Source: Cupriavidus necator (lineage in GTDB: Bacteria > Pseudomonadota > Gammaproteobacteria > Burkholderiales > Burkholderiaceae). Taken from it: a stretch of DNA of 64,000 nt. Each line of letters starts with the position of its first letter. Within the stretch, counting starts at the first letter, position 1. The translations under genes and the position numbers were made by a program. The notes under the pieces were generated by a model, which was not told the origin of the DNA, did not search any database, and saw only the letters and a program-made list of their open reading frames with translations. The stretch spans positions 1,116,001 to 1,180,000 of the forward strand of contig CP074390.1 of NCBI GenBank assembly GCA_022041995.1, in the 5' to 3' direction. Shown here one piece after another: positions 8,255 to 16,507 of this stretch.

Positions 8255-8455
8255 ATGAGCGATGTGACAAGCGAGTTCAGGCCCCTGGATCCGGGCCGCA
8301 TCAACCTGATGGATCCGCTTGAAGTGCAGTACTGGTGCCGGGAGCTGGGCTGCAGCACCAGCGACCTGGAGAACGCCGTCGATGCCGCGGGCGACCATAT
8401 CTCCGCGGTGCGCGCGCAACTGGAGTCGAACCAGGCCGGCGCGCGGCCTGGCTGA
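8255..8455 (+). CDS. Small DUF3606-like protein
   Basis: A 66-residue acidic protein. The core DPGRINLMDPLEVQYWCRELGCSTSDL resembles the DUF3606 family, in which a short helical domain includes a WC.elg.s..eL segment. An AGGAGG-type ribosome site lies 5-8 bp before the ATG at 8255, which decides the start over in-frame codons farther upstream. There are no membrane segments. The function of the family is unknown. It is a single-gene unit followed by a strong hairpin. Confidence 0.75.
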   Translation: MSDVTSEFRPLDPGRINLMDPLEVQYWCRELGCSTSDLENAVDAAGDHISAVRAQLESNQAGARPG

Positions 8456-8479
8456 AATCCCGAGACAAACGGTGGCAGG

Positions 8480-8510
8480 CAGGCATTCCCGGCTGAGCCG
8501 GGAATGCCTG
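8480..8510 (+). terminator. Hairpin after the DUF3606-like gene
   Basis: Perfect 15-bp inverted repeat: CAGGCATTCCCGGCT, one G, then AGCCGGGAATGCCTG, starting 24 bp after the stop. In RNA the loop would open to a few bases. No U-run follows, so termination is inferred. Confidence 0.6.
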
Positions 8511-8787
8511 TGGCGCCCTGCGCCTTCAGCGTGCCACGTGAGATGTCGGCGGGCGCTGTGTCCGTTCCATGACGGCATGCGCGGCACGCATCAATCGCAT
8601 GCGTGCATGCAGTCCATACCCTTGTTAAACGCAGTGCAGACCGGAATTCAGTAATGCCTTATTCGCTGGACGACCGTTTTGCTGCATGATTTTCCGGCCC
8701 GGGCAAAGACCCGGCACTCAAGACTGGGACAGCCTGATAACACCACGTCGGAAAACAAGGGGTTTCCAACACAAGGACGCATCGACA
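8511..8787 (+). other. Leader region of the carbonic anhydrase gene
   Basis: No gene is supported here. The stretch holds the promoter and leader of the alpha carbonic anhydrase. AT-rich segments near 8620-8690 are candidate promoter sequence, but I see no clear sigma-70 pair or operator. Confidence 0.4.
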
Positions 8788-9537
8788 ATGAACGCCAAGC
8801 TGCCGATTATCACGGTTTGCACCGCCTTGCTTGCACCTGCCGCGTGGGCCGGCAATGACCCGCACTGGAGCTATACCGGACCGACCGGCACCAGCCACTG
8901 GGCCAGGCTCGACCAGGACTACAAGACCTGTGCGCTGGGCAAGCACCAGTCGCCCATCGATATCCGCACCGGCAAGGCCCAACCCGCAGACCTGAAGCCG
9001 ATCGGCTTTGGCTACGCCGCCGCGCCCGCCACCGTGGTCAACAACGGCCACACCGTACAGGTCAACCTGCCCGCCGCGGGGCAGATCGAACTCGACGGTG
9101 TGCCCTACAAGCTGCTGCAGTTCCACTTCCATACGCCCAGCGAAGAGAAGATCAACGGCAAGACCTATCCGCTGGTCGCGCACCTGGTGCACCAGAATGC
9201 AGAAGGCAAGCTGGCGGTGGTGGCGGTGCTGTTCAAGTCCGGGCGGGAGAATGCGGCGCTGAAGCCCGTCTTCGCGAGCCTGCCGGCCAGGGCCGGAGAG
9301 TCGCGCGAGCTGACGGCGCCGCTGGATGTGGCGGCGTTGCTGCCGGCCCGGCAGTCGTACTGGGCCTTCACCGGCTCGCTGACCACGCCGCCGTGCAGCG
9401 AGGACGTGCGCTGGCAGGTGCTGAAGACCCCGGTGGAAGTGTCGCCGGCGCAGTTGGCGGCATTCCGCCGGCTTTATCCGATGAACGCCCGCCCGGTACA
9501 GCCGCTGAACGGCCGCACGGTGCAGGCCAGCCGCTGA
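8788..9537 (+). CDS. Periplasmic alpha-class carbonic anhydrase
   Basis: A 249-residue zinc enzyme that interconverts CO2 and bicarbonate. Residues 1 to 21 are a Sec signal peptide ending LAPAAWA. The alpha-class landmarks are WSYTGPTG, HQSPIDI near residue 53, and the zinc histidines in FHFHTPSE (two) and AHLVHQN (one). TGSLTTPPCSEDVRW forms the C-terminal active-site wall. Length and motifs match bacterial periplasmic alpha-CAs such as those of Ralstonia and Neisseria. It probably supplies bicarbonate or buffers the periplasm. It stands alone, converging with the TauE gene. The ATG at 8788 is set by the signal peptide. Confidence 0.95.
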   Translation: MNAKLPIITVCTALLAPAAWAGNDPHWSYTGPTGTSHWARLDQDYKTCALGKHQSPIDIRTGKAQPADLKPIGFGYAAAPATVVNNGHTVQVNLPAAGQIELDGVPYKLLQFHFHTPSEEKINGKTYPLVAHLVHQNAEGKLAVVAVLFKSGRENAALKPVFASLPARAGESRELTAPLDVAALLPARQSYWAFTGSLTTPPCSEDVRWQVLKTPVEVSPAQLAAFRRLYPMNARPVQPLNGRTVQASR

Positions 9538-9592
9538 AGGACGGCGCTCCGGTAGAAGTTCCAATCGGGCGTCAATGTCCGACTGTGTGCTT

Positions 9593-9614
9593 CCTCTTCC
9601 GCGCGCGGGAGAGG
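9593..9614. terminator. CTCTTCCGC-type hairpin between converging genes
   Basis: Arms CCTCTTCCGC and GCGGGAGAGG with a GC centre pair, one G.U wobble in RNA. It lies between the converging carbonic anhydrase and TauE genes and resembles the hairpins at 26068 and 44566. Confidence 0.5.
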
Positions 9615-9633
9615 GAGCAAGCCAGCGCCAGGG

Positions 9634-10389
9634 TCAGGACAGCCCGCGCAGCGCCAGTTCGCCGCCCAGCACCAGCAGCCCGCAGAAGAACAGCTTGCGG
9701 AAGCGCCCGGCGCTGATCCGGTGGCGCAGCCACTGGCCCAGGAACATGCCGCCGAGCGCCGGCGCCAGCGCCAGAGCCGAGGCGCTCAACACCGGCAAAT
9801 GCAGCAGCGACCCGCCCATGGCCAGGCTCACCGCCAGCGCGATGGTCGATACCGTGAACGACAGCCCGAGCGCCTGCACCAGGCGTTCCTGGTCCAGCCC
9901 GAGTCCCTGCAGGTAAGGCACGGCGGGAATCACGAACACACCAGTCACCGCCGTAATGCCGCCCGTGACCAGCCCGATCAACGGCCCCAGCCACCGCTGC
10001 GCCCCTGCCGGCACCACCAGCCTCACCGCTGCCAGCCCGGCCACCGCGTACAGCACCAGCGCCAGACCCAAGGCCGAGGTCGCGTGCGTCATCATGCCGG
10101 CCGGCACCCATGCCGCGCACAGCCAGGTGCCGGCGCAGATCGCCACCAGCATCGGCCACAGCCGCTGCATCAGTTGCCCGAAGCGCGGGCCGCTGAACAG
10201 CTGCACCACGTTGGTCACCATCGACGGCGCCACCAGCAGCGCCGCCGCCTGCGCGGGCGGCATCACCAGCCCCAGCATGCCCACCGCAACCGTGGGCAAG
10301 CCCAGGCCCACCACCCCTTTGACGAAACCTGCCAGCAAGAACGTCAGGCCGATAAAGGCGGCCTGGGTGCCGATCGCGTCCATGGTCAT
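9634..10389 (-). CDS. TauE/SafE-family membrane anion exporter
   Basis: A 251-residue inner-membrane protein of the TauE/SafE (DUF81) family with about eight predicted hydrophobic helices. The N-terminal FIGLTFLLAGFVKGVVGLGLPTV and the internal GLVTGGITAVTGVFVIPAVPYLQ are the two related family repeats. Family members export sulfite, sulfoacetate or other small organic anions, but the substrate cannot be read from sequence. It is the last gene of a three-gene minus-strand operon after the ABM protein (11-bp gap) and the P450, so it may export a product or by-product of that oxidation. Confidence 0.88.
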   Translation of the reverse strand: MTMDAIGTQAAFIGLTFLLAGFVKGVVGLGLPTVAVGMLGLVMPPAQAAALLVAPSMVTNVVQLFSGPRFGQLMQRLWPMLVAICAGTWLCAAWVPAGMMTHATSALGLALVLYAVAGLAAVRLVVPAGAQRWLGPLIGLVTGGITAVTGVFVIPAVPYLQGLGLDQERLVQALGLSFTVSTIALAVSLAMGGSLLHLPVLSASALALAPALGGMFLGQWLRHRISAGRFRKLFFCGLLVLGGELALRGLS

Positions 10390-10400
10390 CGCTGCCCCCT

Positions 10401-10757
10401 TCAGCCCGCCTTTTGGTCATGCACCGCGCGGCTGTCCGCCGGCGCCTGGTCGCGCTCATTCAGCCCGTAGTCGCGCAGCACCTGCGCCACGCGCAGCCGG
10501 TAGCCGGCAAACACGCCGCCACGACCGGCCGCCTGCGCCTGGCGATGCGCCAGCGTATTGCGCCAGGCGATTACCGCGGCCTCGTCGCGGAAGAACGACA
10601 GCGACAACAGCTTGTTGGGGTTGGTCAGGCTCTGGAAGCGCTCCACCGAGATAAAGCCGTCGATGGCCTCAAGCTGCGAGCGCAGGTGCGCGGCGATGTC
10701 GAGGTAGTTGTCCTGCCGGCCCGGCGCGGGCTCGACTTCGAAGATGACTGCGATCAT
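10401..10757 (-). CDS. ABM-domain (antibiotic biosynthesis monooxygenase-like) protein
   Basis: A 118-residue protein of the dimeric alpha/beta-barrel ABM superfamily. The opening MIAVIFEVEP, the segment YLDIAAHLRSQLEAIDGFISVERFQSL and the SFFRDEAAVIAWR helix are characteristic. Members are cofactor-free monooxygenases or small ligand-binding or degrading proteins. The gene lies 25 bp after the P450 stop and 11 bp before the TauE start, so it should be co-expressed with both. The tail beyond residue 100 (ERDQAPADSRAVHDQKAG) is probably disordered. Confidence 0.82.
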   Translation of the reverse strand: MIAVIFEVEPAPGRQDNYLDIAAHLRSQLEAIDGFISVERFQSLTNPNKLLSLSFFRDEAAVIAWRNTLAHRQAQAAGRGGVFAGYRLRVAQVLRDYGLNERDQAPADSRAVHDQKAG

Positions 10758-10782
10758 GTTGTCTCCTGGGGCAATGGCGGGA

Positions 10783-11913
10783 TCAAAGGAAATGCGGAAT
10801 GCGCGCGTTCAGCGACGGACGATAGCGGAATGCCTGCGCCAGCGCGGCCGGATCGGCACCACGCGCACGCAGCGCCGCCACCGTGGCAGCAGCCAGCGCC
10901 TGCGCCAGGCGGTCGCCGGGACAGGCATGGCGGCCGTGGCCGAAGGTCCATGGCCGCTCGCCGGCTGCGGCACCACTGCACGACGCCGCGGCCAGCAGCA
11001 CCAGCACCGCATCGCCGGCCTTGACGGCGTGGCCGCATAGTTGCGCATCGGCGGCCAGGAAGCGGCGCGTATTCTGCACCGGCGGATCCTCGCGGGCGAC
11101 CCGCGCCACCACCGCATCGAGCGGCAGCCCTGACTGCGGCGTGTCGCGGCCCAGCCGCAGCAGCGTATTCCCGGCCAGCGCCGCGGTGGCTTCGCAGGCC
11201 TGCACCAGCAGGCCGATGATGTTGGCGGCGACAGCCCGCGCGTCGATGCCGGCGGCGCGAGCGGCCTGCCGCAGCGCCGACAGCCGATCGTCGGCGGGTG
11301 CCGCATCGGCAAGCCAGGCGCCCAGCCATTGCGCGGCCTGCGCGCCTGCGTCCACGGCTTGCGCACTGGCCAGCGGCGACTGCGCGGCGGCGAACGCCGC
11401 GACATATTGCGCAACCTGCGCCGCCCTGCCCCCATCGCCGGCGACGGGCAGCCCGAGCAGATCGGCAACCGTCACCACGGGCAGCGCGAAGAGCCAGCGG
11501 TTGACGCATTCGCCGCACAGGGCGGCTCGAGATGCCGCACCGGCATCGAACACCTTCGCCATCGCGGCAACATGCTGCGCCGCCGTGGCCGGAGCGATGT
11601 CCGCGAGCATCGGGATCAGCAGCGCCTTGAGCGGTACGTGCGCGGCGCCGTCGTTCATGCGGATCAGCCGGCCGAACAGGTCGCCGGCGGCGGTGCCGGC
11701 CAGCGCGGGCGGCACTGGCTGCGCGGGCGGACGCACGCGGCAGTCGGGGTGGGCCAGCACGGCCGCCACTTCACGCTGCCCGGCGGCAACCCACAGGCCC
11801 AGGCGCTCATCCCGGAAGAATGGCCGGCTGGTGGCCAGTTCCCGGTAGTAGGGGTAGGGGTCGGGATGGGTGACGGCGCTGAGCGGGTCGATCCCGGTAT
11901 TGGTATGGGGCAT
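10783..11913 (-). CDS. Cytochrome P450-like protein lacking the ExxR glutamate
   Basis: A 376-residue protein with clear P450 features. The heme loop FGHGRHACPG with its cysteine lies near residue 330, and the I-helix segment LLVQACEATAAL keeps Glu and the second Thr of the oxygen-activation motif. The N-terminal DPYPYYRELATSRPFFRDERLGLW matches soluble bacterial P450s. In the K-helix the family has ExxR before DPPVQ; here it reads RVAREDPPVQ, with Arg (codon at 11101-11103) where Glu is expected. ExxR is nearly universal, though a few natural P450s lack it. The gene is slightly short (usual length about 400). It leads a P450-ABM-TauE operon. No redox partner is adjacent; the ferredoxin at 6007 is not linked. 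Activity is uncertain. Confidence 0.85.
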   Translation of the reverse strand: MPHTNTGIDPLSAVTHPDPYPYYRELATSRPFFRDERLGLWVAAGQREVAAVLAHPDCRVRPPAQPVPPALAGTAAGDLFGRLIRMNDGAAHVPLKALLIPMLADIAPATAAQHVAAMAKVFDAGAASRAALCGECVNRWLFALPVVTVADLLGLPVAGDGGRAAQVAQYVAAFAAAQSPLASAQAVDAGAQAAQWLGAWLADAAPADDRLSALRQAARAAGIDARAVAANIIGLLVQACEATAALAGNTLLRLGRDTPQSGLPLDAVVARVAREDPPVQNTRRFLAADAQLCGHAVKAGDAVLVLLAAASCSGAAAGERPWTFGHGRHACPGDRLAQALAAATVAALRARGADPAALAQAFRYRPSLNARIPHFL

Positions 11914-12032
11914 GGCAGCACATGGAGATGCGGAACATGCTGCCAGTTTGCCGCGTACGCGAAGCCGGACGCTTCACGGCAAGGTGAAGGATGGAATGCG
12001 CTCTGCCGTCCACCTTCCGCCCGGCCCAGCCC

Positions 12033-15000
12033 TCACGCATCCATCCGCACGAACTCTCCTTCATCCTGCACCGCTTCAGCCACCGGCTCATCCCTCCTGT
12101 GCGCGAGCCGATACAGCACCGGCAACACCAGCAGCGTCAACGCCGTCGACGACAAGATGCCACCAATCACCACCGTCGCCAGCGGCCGCTGTACCTCGGC
12201 ACCCGTGCCAGTGGCCAGCGCCATCGGCACGAAGCCGAGCGAGGCTACCAGCGCGGTCATCAGCACCGGGCGCAGGCGCGTCAGTGCGCCGTTGCGAATG
12301 GCGTCATCCAGGCCGTGGCCATCCTCGCGCAGCGAGCGGATGAACGACAGCATCACCAGCCCGTTGAGCACCGCCACGCCGCACAGCGCGATAAAGCCCA
12401 CCGCCGCCGAGATCGACAGCGGAATACCGCGCAGCCACAGCGCCAGGATGCCGCCGGTCAGCGCGAACGGGATGCCGGTGAAGACCAGCAGCCCGTCCTT
12501 GACGTTGCCGAACATGGCGAACAGCAGCACGAACACCAGCCCCAGCGCCAGCGGCACCACCACGCGCAGCCGCGCGGTGGCCGACTGCAGCTGCTCGAAG
12601 GTGCCGCCCCAGCTGGTCCAGTAGCCCGCCGGGATCTGCACGCGCGCGCGGATCGCGGCCTCGGCCTCGGGCACGAAACTGCCGATATCGCGCCCGCGCA
12701 CATTGGCGCTGACCACGATGCGGCGCTTGCCGTTCTCGCGCGAGACCTGGTTGGGGCCCGGCGCGATCTCCACGCTGGCGACTTCGCTCAGGGGGATATA
12801 GCTGGTGCGCGCCGCGGCCTCCTTCGGCAGCGGCACCGGCAGGCGCCGCAGCGCCTCCACGTCCTCGCGCACGGCATCCGGCAGGCGCACCACGATATCG
12901 AAGCGCCGGTCGCCGCTGAAGAAGGTGCCAGACACCTTGCCACCGATGCCGATCGCCACCGCATCCTGGATATCGCTCAGGTTCAGGCCATAGCGCGCCG
13001 CCTTGTTGCGGTCGATCTGGACCGTCAGCATCGGCAGGCCGGTGGTCTGTTCGACCTTCACCTCGGTCGCGCCGGGGATGCCCTGCAGCACCGCCGCGAC
13101 GCGACTGGCGGTCTGCTCCAGCACGGCGTTGTCGTCGCCGAACACCTTGACCGCCACATCGGAGCGCACGCCCGAGATCAGCTCGTTAAAGCGCAGCTGG
13201 ATCGGTTGCGAGAACTCATAGTTGTTGCCCGGCAGCTTGCCCACCTCATCGCGTATCGCGGCGATCAGCTCGTCGCGCGTGCGGCGGGGCTCGGGCCATT
13301 GGGACACGGGCTTGAGCATGATGTAGCCGTCGGAGATATTCGGCGGCATCGGGTCGGAGGCGATCTCCGCGGTGCCGGTGCGCGCAAAGATGCGCTCGAT
13401 CTCCGGGAGCCTGGCCTTCAGCGCGGTTTCCACCTGCTGCTGCATCGCCACGGATTGCGTCAGGCTGGTGCCGGGGATGCGCAATGCCTGGATCGCCAGG
13501 TCACCCTCGTTCAGGCTGGGCACGAACTCACTGCCCAGCCGCGTGGCAATGGCCAGGCACAATGCCACCGCCACGCCGGCGAACGTCAGCACCACCGGCG
13601 TCGCGGCCAGCGAGCGCTCCAGCAGCACCGCGTAGCGGCGGCGCGCCCAGGCCATCAGCCGGTTCTCGCGCTCGGCCACGCGGTTGCCGATGAACAGCGC
13701 CACCGCCGCCGGCACGAAGCTCACCGACAGCACCATCGCGCCCAGCAGCGCCAGCACCACGGTGAAAGCCATCGGGTGGAACATCTTGCCCTCCACCCCG
13801 GTCAGCGCAAAGATCGGCAGGTACACCACCATGATGATCAGTTGCCCGTACAGCAGCGGCCGGCGTGCCTCGCGCGCCGCGGCAAAGACTTCATGCAGGC
13901 GTTCGCTGGGCGTGAGGGGCCGGCCGTGGCGCTCCTGCGCATGCGCCAGCCGGCGCACGCAGTTCTCGACGATCACCACCGCGCCGTCGACGATGATGCC
14001 AAAGTCCAGCGCCCCCAGGCTCATCAGGTTGGCACTGACGCGGTAATGCACCATGCCCGTGAAGGTAAACAGCATTGACAGCGGGATCACCAGCGCGGTG
14101 ATCAGCGCCGCGCGCAAATTACCCAGGAACAGGAACAGGATGGCGATCACCAGCACCGCGCCTTCCAGCAGGTTCTTCTTGACCGTGGCAATGGCCTTGT
14201 CGACCAGCGTGGTACGGTCGTACACCGTGACGGCCTTCACGCCCTTCGGCAGGGTGCGGTTGATCTCGACCATCTTGCGGTCCACCGCCTGCGAAACCGT
14301 GCGGCTGTTCTCGCCGATCAGCATGAACACGGTGCCCAGCACCACCTCGCGGCCGTTCTCGGTGGCGGCGCCGGTGCGCAGCTCGCCGCCGCTCTGCACG
14401 GTGGCCACGTCGCGCACGCGGATCGGCTGGCCCTGCGCGGTGCCGACGATCACGTCGCGGATATCGTCGAGCGAGCGCACCTGCCCCGGCACGCGCACCA
14501 GGTACTGCTCGCCGCGGCGCTCGATATAGCCGGCGCCGACGTTGTCGTTGTTCTTTTCAAGCGCGCTCGCCACGTCGGCCAGCGACAACCCGTACGACGC
14601 CATGCGCTCCAGGCTGGGCGCAACCACATAAGCGCGCGCATGGCCGCCGATGGCATTGACCTCGGTCACGCCAGGCACGTTGCGCAGCTGCGGGCGGATC
14701 ACCCAGTCCTGGATCTCGCGCAGGTCCGACAGCGTATAGAGCGTGCCGTCCGGCTTGCGCGCGCCCGGGTCGGCCTCAACCGTCCACAGGTAGATCTCGC
14801 CCAGCCCGGTCGAGATCGGGCCCATCGCGGGCGTGATGCCGGCGGGCAGCTGGTCGCGCGCTTCCTGGATGCGCTGGTTGACCAGCTGGCGGGCAAAATG
14901 GATATCGGTGCCGTCGCGGAAGATCACCGTCACCTGCGACAGCCCGTAGCGCGACAGCGAGCGGGTCTGCTCCAGCCCGGGCAGGCCCGCCATCACGGTC

Positions 15001-15209
15001 TCGACCGGCCAGGTGATGCGCTGCTCGGTCTCCAGCGGCGAATAGCCCGGCGCGGCGGTGTTGATCTGCACCTGCACGTTGGTGATATCGGGCACCGCGT
15101 CGATCGGCAGCCGGGTGTAGCTGTACAGGCCCAGCGCGGCCATGCCCAGCACCGCCAGCAGGACCAGCCAGCGTTGCTCGATGGCAAAGCGGATCATGCG
15201 TTCAAACAT
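12033..15209 (-). CDS. czcA: CzcA-family heavy-metal RND efflux pump
   Basis: A 1058-residue inner-membrane proton antiporter of the HME-RND type, which drives cations such as Co, Zn and Cd across the envelope. TM4 carries DFGIIVDGAVVIVEN near residue 400, the signature of divalent-cation pumps; Cu/Ag pumps differ here. Twelve helices and two large periplasmic loops are evident, with TM1 (WLVLLAVLGMAALGLYSYTRLPIDAVPDI) and the GGTFEQLQSATARL segment typical. I start at MFERMIRFAIEQRW (15209), 8 codons inside the open frame, because CzcA proteins begin this way. It is the last gene of czcICBA, 13 bp after czcB. The exact metal range cannot be fixed from sequence. No czcRS or czcD is present in the window. 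Confidence 0.93.
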   Translation of the reverse strand: MFERMIRFAIEQRWLVLLAVLGMAALGLYSYTRLPIDAVPDITNVQVQINTAAPGYSPLETEQRITWPVETVMAGLPGLEQTRSLSRYGLSQVTVIFRDGTDIHFARQLVNQRIQEARDQLPAGITPAMGPISTGLGEIYLWTVEADPGARKPDGTLYTLSDLREIQDWVIRPQLRNVPGVTEVNAIGGHARAYVVAPSLERMASYGLSLADVASALEKNNDNVGAGYIERRGEQYLVRVPGQVRSLDDIRDVIVGTAQGQPIRVRDVATVQSGGELRTGAATENGREVVLGTVFMLIGENSRTVSQAVDRKMVEINRTLPKGVKAVTVYDRTTLVDKAIATVKKNLLEGAVLVIAILFLFLGNLRAALITALVIPLSMLFTFTGMVHYRVSANLMSLGALDFGIIVDGAVVIVENCVRRLAHAQERHGRPLTPSERLHEVFAAAREARRPLLYGQLIIMVVYLPIFALTGVEGKMFHPMAFTVVLALLGAMVLSVSFVPAAVALFIGNRVAERENRLMAWARRRYAVLLERSLAATPVVLTFAGVAVALCLAIATRLGSEFVPSLNEGDLAIQALRIPGTSLTQSVAMQQQVETALKARLPEIERIFARTGTAEIASDPMPPNISDGYIMLKPVSQWPEPRRTRDELIAAIRDEVGKLPGNNYEFSQPIQLRFNELISGVRSDVAVKVFGDDNAVLEQTASRVAAVLQGIPGATEVKVEQTTGLPMLTVQIDRNKAARYGLNLSDIQDAVAIGIGGKVSGTFFSGDRRFDIVVRLPDAVREDVEALRRLPVPLPKEAAARTSYIPLSEVASVEIAPGPNQVSRENGKRRIVVSANVRGRDIGSFVPEAEAAIRARVQIPAGYWTSWGGTFEQLQSATARLRVVVPLALGLVFVLLFAMFGNVKDGLLVFTGIPFALTGGILALWLRGIPLSISAAVGFIALCGVAVLNGLVMLSFIRSLREDGHGLDDAIRNGALTRLRPVLMTALVASLGFVPMALATGTGAEVQRPLATVVIGGILSSTALTLLVLPVLYRLAHRRDEPVAEAVQDEGEFVRMDA

Positions 15210-15222
15210 GCGTGCCTCCTGC

Positions 15223-16491
15223 TCAGTGCTCATGCCCGGCGCTGGCTTTGCCCAGCTCGGACTTGAGGATGAAGCTGTTGGCCGCGGCGTAGCGCGCGCC
15301 GGCCTGCAGGCCCTCGGTCACCTCCACCAGCCTGCCGCCGGCGCGCCCGGTCTTGACCGGCTGCACGGCAAACCCGCCCGGCACGGCAATGAACACCACG
15401 CTCTGGCCGTCGACCTGCTGCACCGCGTCGGCCGCCACCGTCACCGGCACCTGCGCCGGCGCGCCCAGCACGCTGACCGTGACGAACAACCCCGGGCGCC
15501 ACGCCATGCCGGGATTGGCCAGCGTCACGCGCGCCTTGGCGGTGCGCGTCTGCTCGCCCAGCAGCGCGCCGACGTAAGACACCTTGCCCTCGGCCTGCGT
15601 GTCCGAGACGCTCGAGCGCACCGTGACCGCTGCGCCCACGCGCACCTGGTCCAGGTCGCGCGCGGACACCACGAACTCCGCCCACACCGAACTCAGGTCG
15701 GAGACAGTGAAGACACTGGTGGCTTCCTGGACCGCTTCGCCCAGCGCCAGGTGCTTCTCGACCACGATGCCATCGAACGGGGCACGCAGCGCAAACTGGT
15801 TCAGGCTGCCGCCCTTGCCCGCGCTGTTCTCCGTGGCGCCAATCGCGGTCAGCTTCTGGCGCGCGTTCTGCACCGCGATCTGCGCTTCCTCCAGCGCCGT
15901 GCGGGCCTGCTGGTAATCCTGCTCGGCGGAGATCTTCTCCTGCCACAGCGTCTTCTCGCGCGCATAGGTGGCACGCGCCAGCGCCTCGCGCTTCTGCGCC
16001 GCCAGCAGCTCGCTGCGCTGCTCGGCCAGCGTCGTGCTGGCGAGCAGCGCCAGCACTTCGCCCTTGCGCACCTGCTGGCCAAGGTTGGCCGGCACCGCCT
16101 GCGCCACGCCCGCCACGCGTGGCACCACGTGGGCGGTGCGGTCTTCATTGAAGCGGATCTCGCCGGGGAAATCGACGCTGCTGCGCAGCGGCGCCGCGGC
16201 GGCGGCGGCGATGCCGATGCCGGCCTGCCGGATCTGCGCGGGCGTCAGCGCGATCAGGTGCGGCTTGCTTTCGGCTTCCGGTTTCGCCGCGGGGGCGCTG
16301 GCGTCGGCGTGCGCGGCCGCCTTGTCGCCTTCCTTGCCATGTGCGTGCTCGTCGCCAGGCTCGGCATGCCTGTGCCCGGCCTCGCCGGTGGCGCTACCGC
16401 CCTTGCCGGTGAACAGGATCGCCGCGCCGCCCAGCATCCCCGCGACCAGGATGGCCACCACGGCGGCCCGTTGTTGTTTGCTCATTGCCAT
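15223..16491 (-). CDS. czcB: CzcB-like periplasmic adaptor of the RND pump
   Basis: A 422-residue membrane-fusion protein linking CzcA to the CzcC outer-membrane channel. Residues about 10 to 30 form an N-terminal membrane anchor (AAVVAILVAGMLGGAAILF). A His/Asp/Glu-rich stretch follows (GHRHAEPGDEHAHG, residues about 40 to 55) and can bind metal; the C-terminus ends GHEH. The lipoyl/beta-barrel halves enclose a coiled-coil hairpin rich in Ala, Glu and Gln (residues about 140 to 220). The ATG at 16491 has GGAAG eight bases upstream; a second ATG two codons later is possible. It lies 16 bp after czcC and 13 bp before czcA. Confidence 0.92.
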   Translation of the reverse strand: MAMSKQQRAAVVAILVAGMLGGAAILFTGKGGSATGEAGHRHAEPGDEHAHGKEGDKAAAHADASAPAAKPEAESKPHLIALTPAQIRQAGIGIAAAAAAPLRSSVDFPGEIRFNEDRTAHVVPRVAGVAQAVPANLGQQVRKGEVLALLASTTLAEQRSELLAAQKREALARATYAREKTLWQEKISAEQDYQQARTALEEAQIAVQNARQKLTAIGATENSAGKGGSLNQFALRAPFDGIVVEKHLALGEAVQEATSVFTVSDLSSVWAEFVVSARDLDQVRVGAAVTVRSSVSDTQAEGKVSYVGALLGEQTRTAKARVTLANPGMAWRPGLFVTVSVLGAPAQVPVTVAADAVQQVDGQSVVFIAVPGGFAVQPVKTGRAGGRLVEVTEGLQAGARYAAANSFILKSELGKASAGHEH

Positions 16492-16507
16492 GTCTGCAGC
16501 TTCCGTA

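Noticed and set aside
11991-14078. A 695-codon + strand frame opposite czcA
   Set aside because: Same reason: a low-complexity His/Arg/Gln product with no motif, antisense to a fully conserved RND pump.
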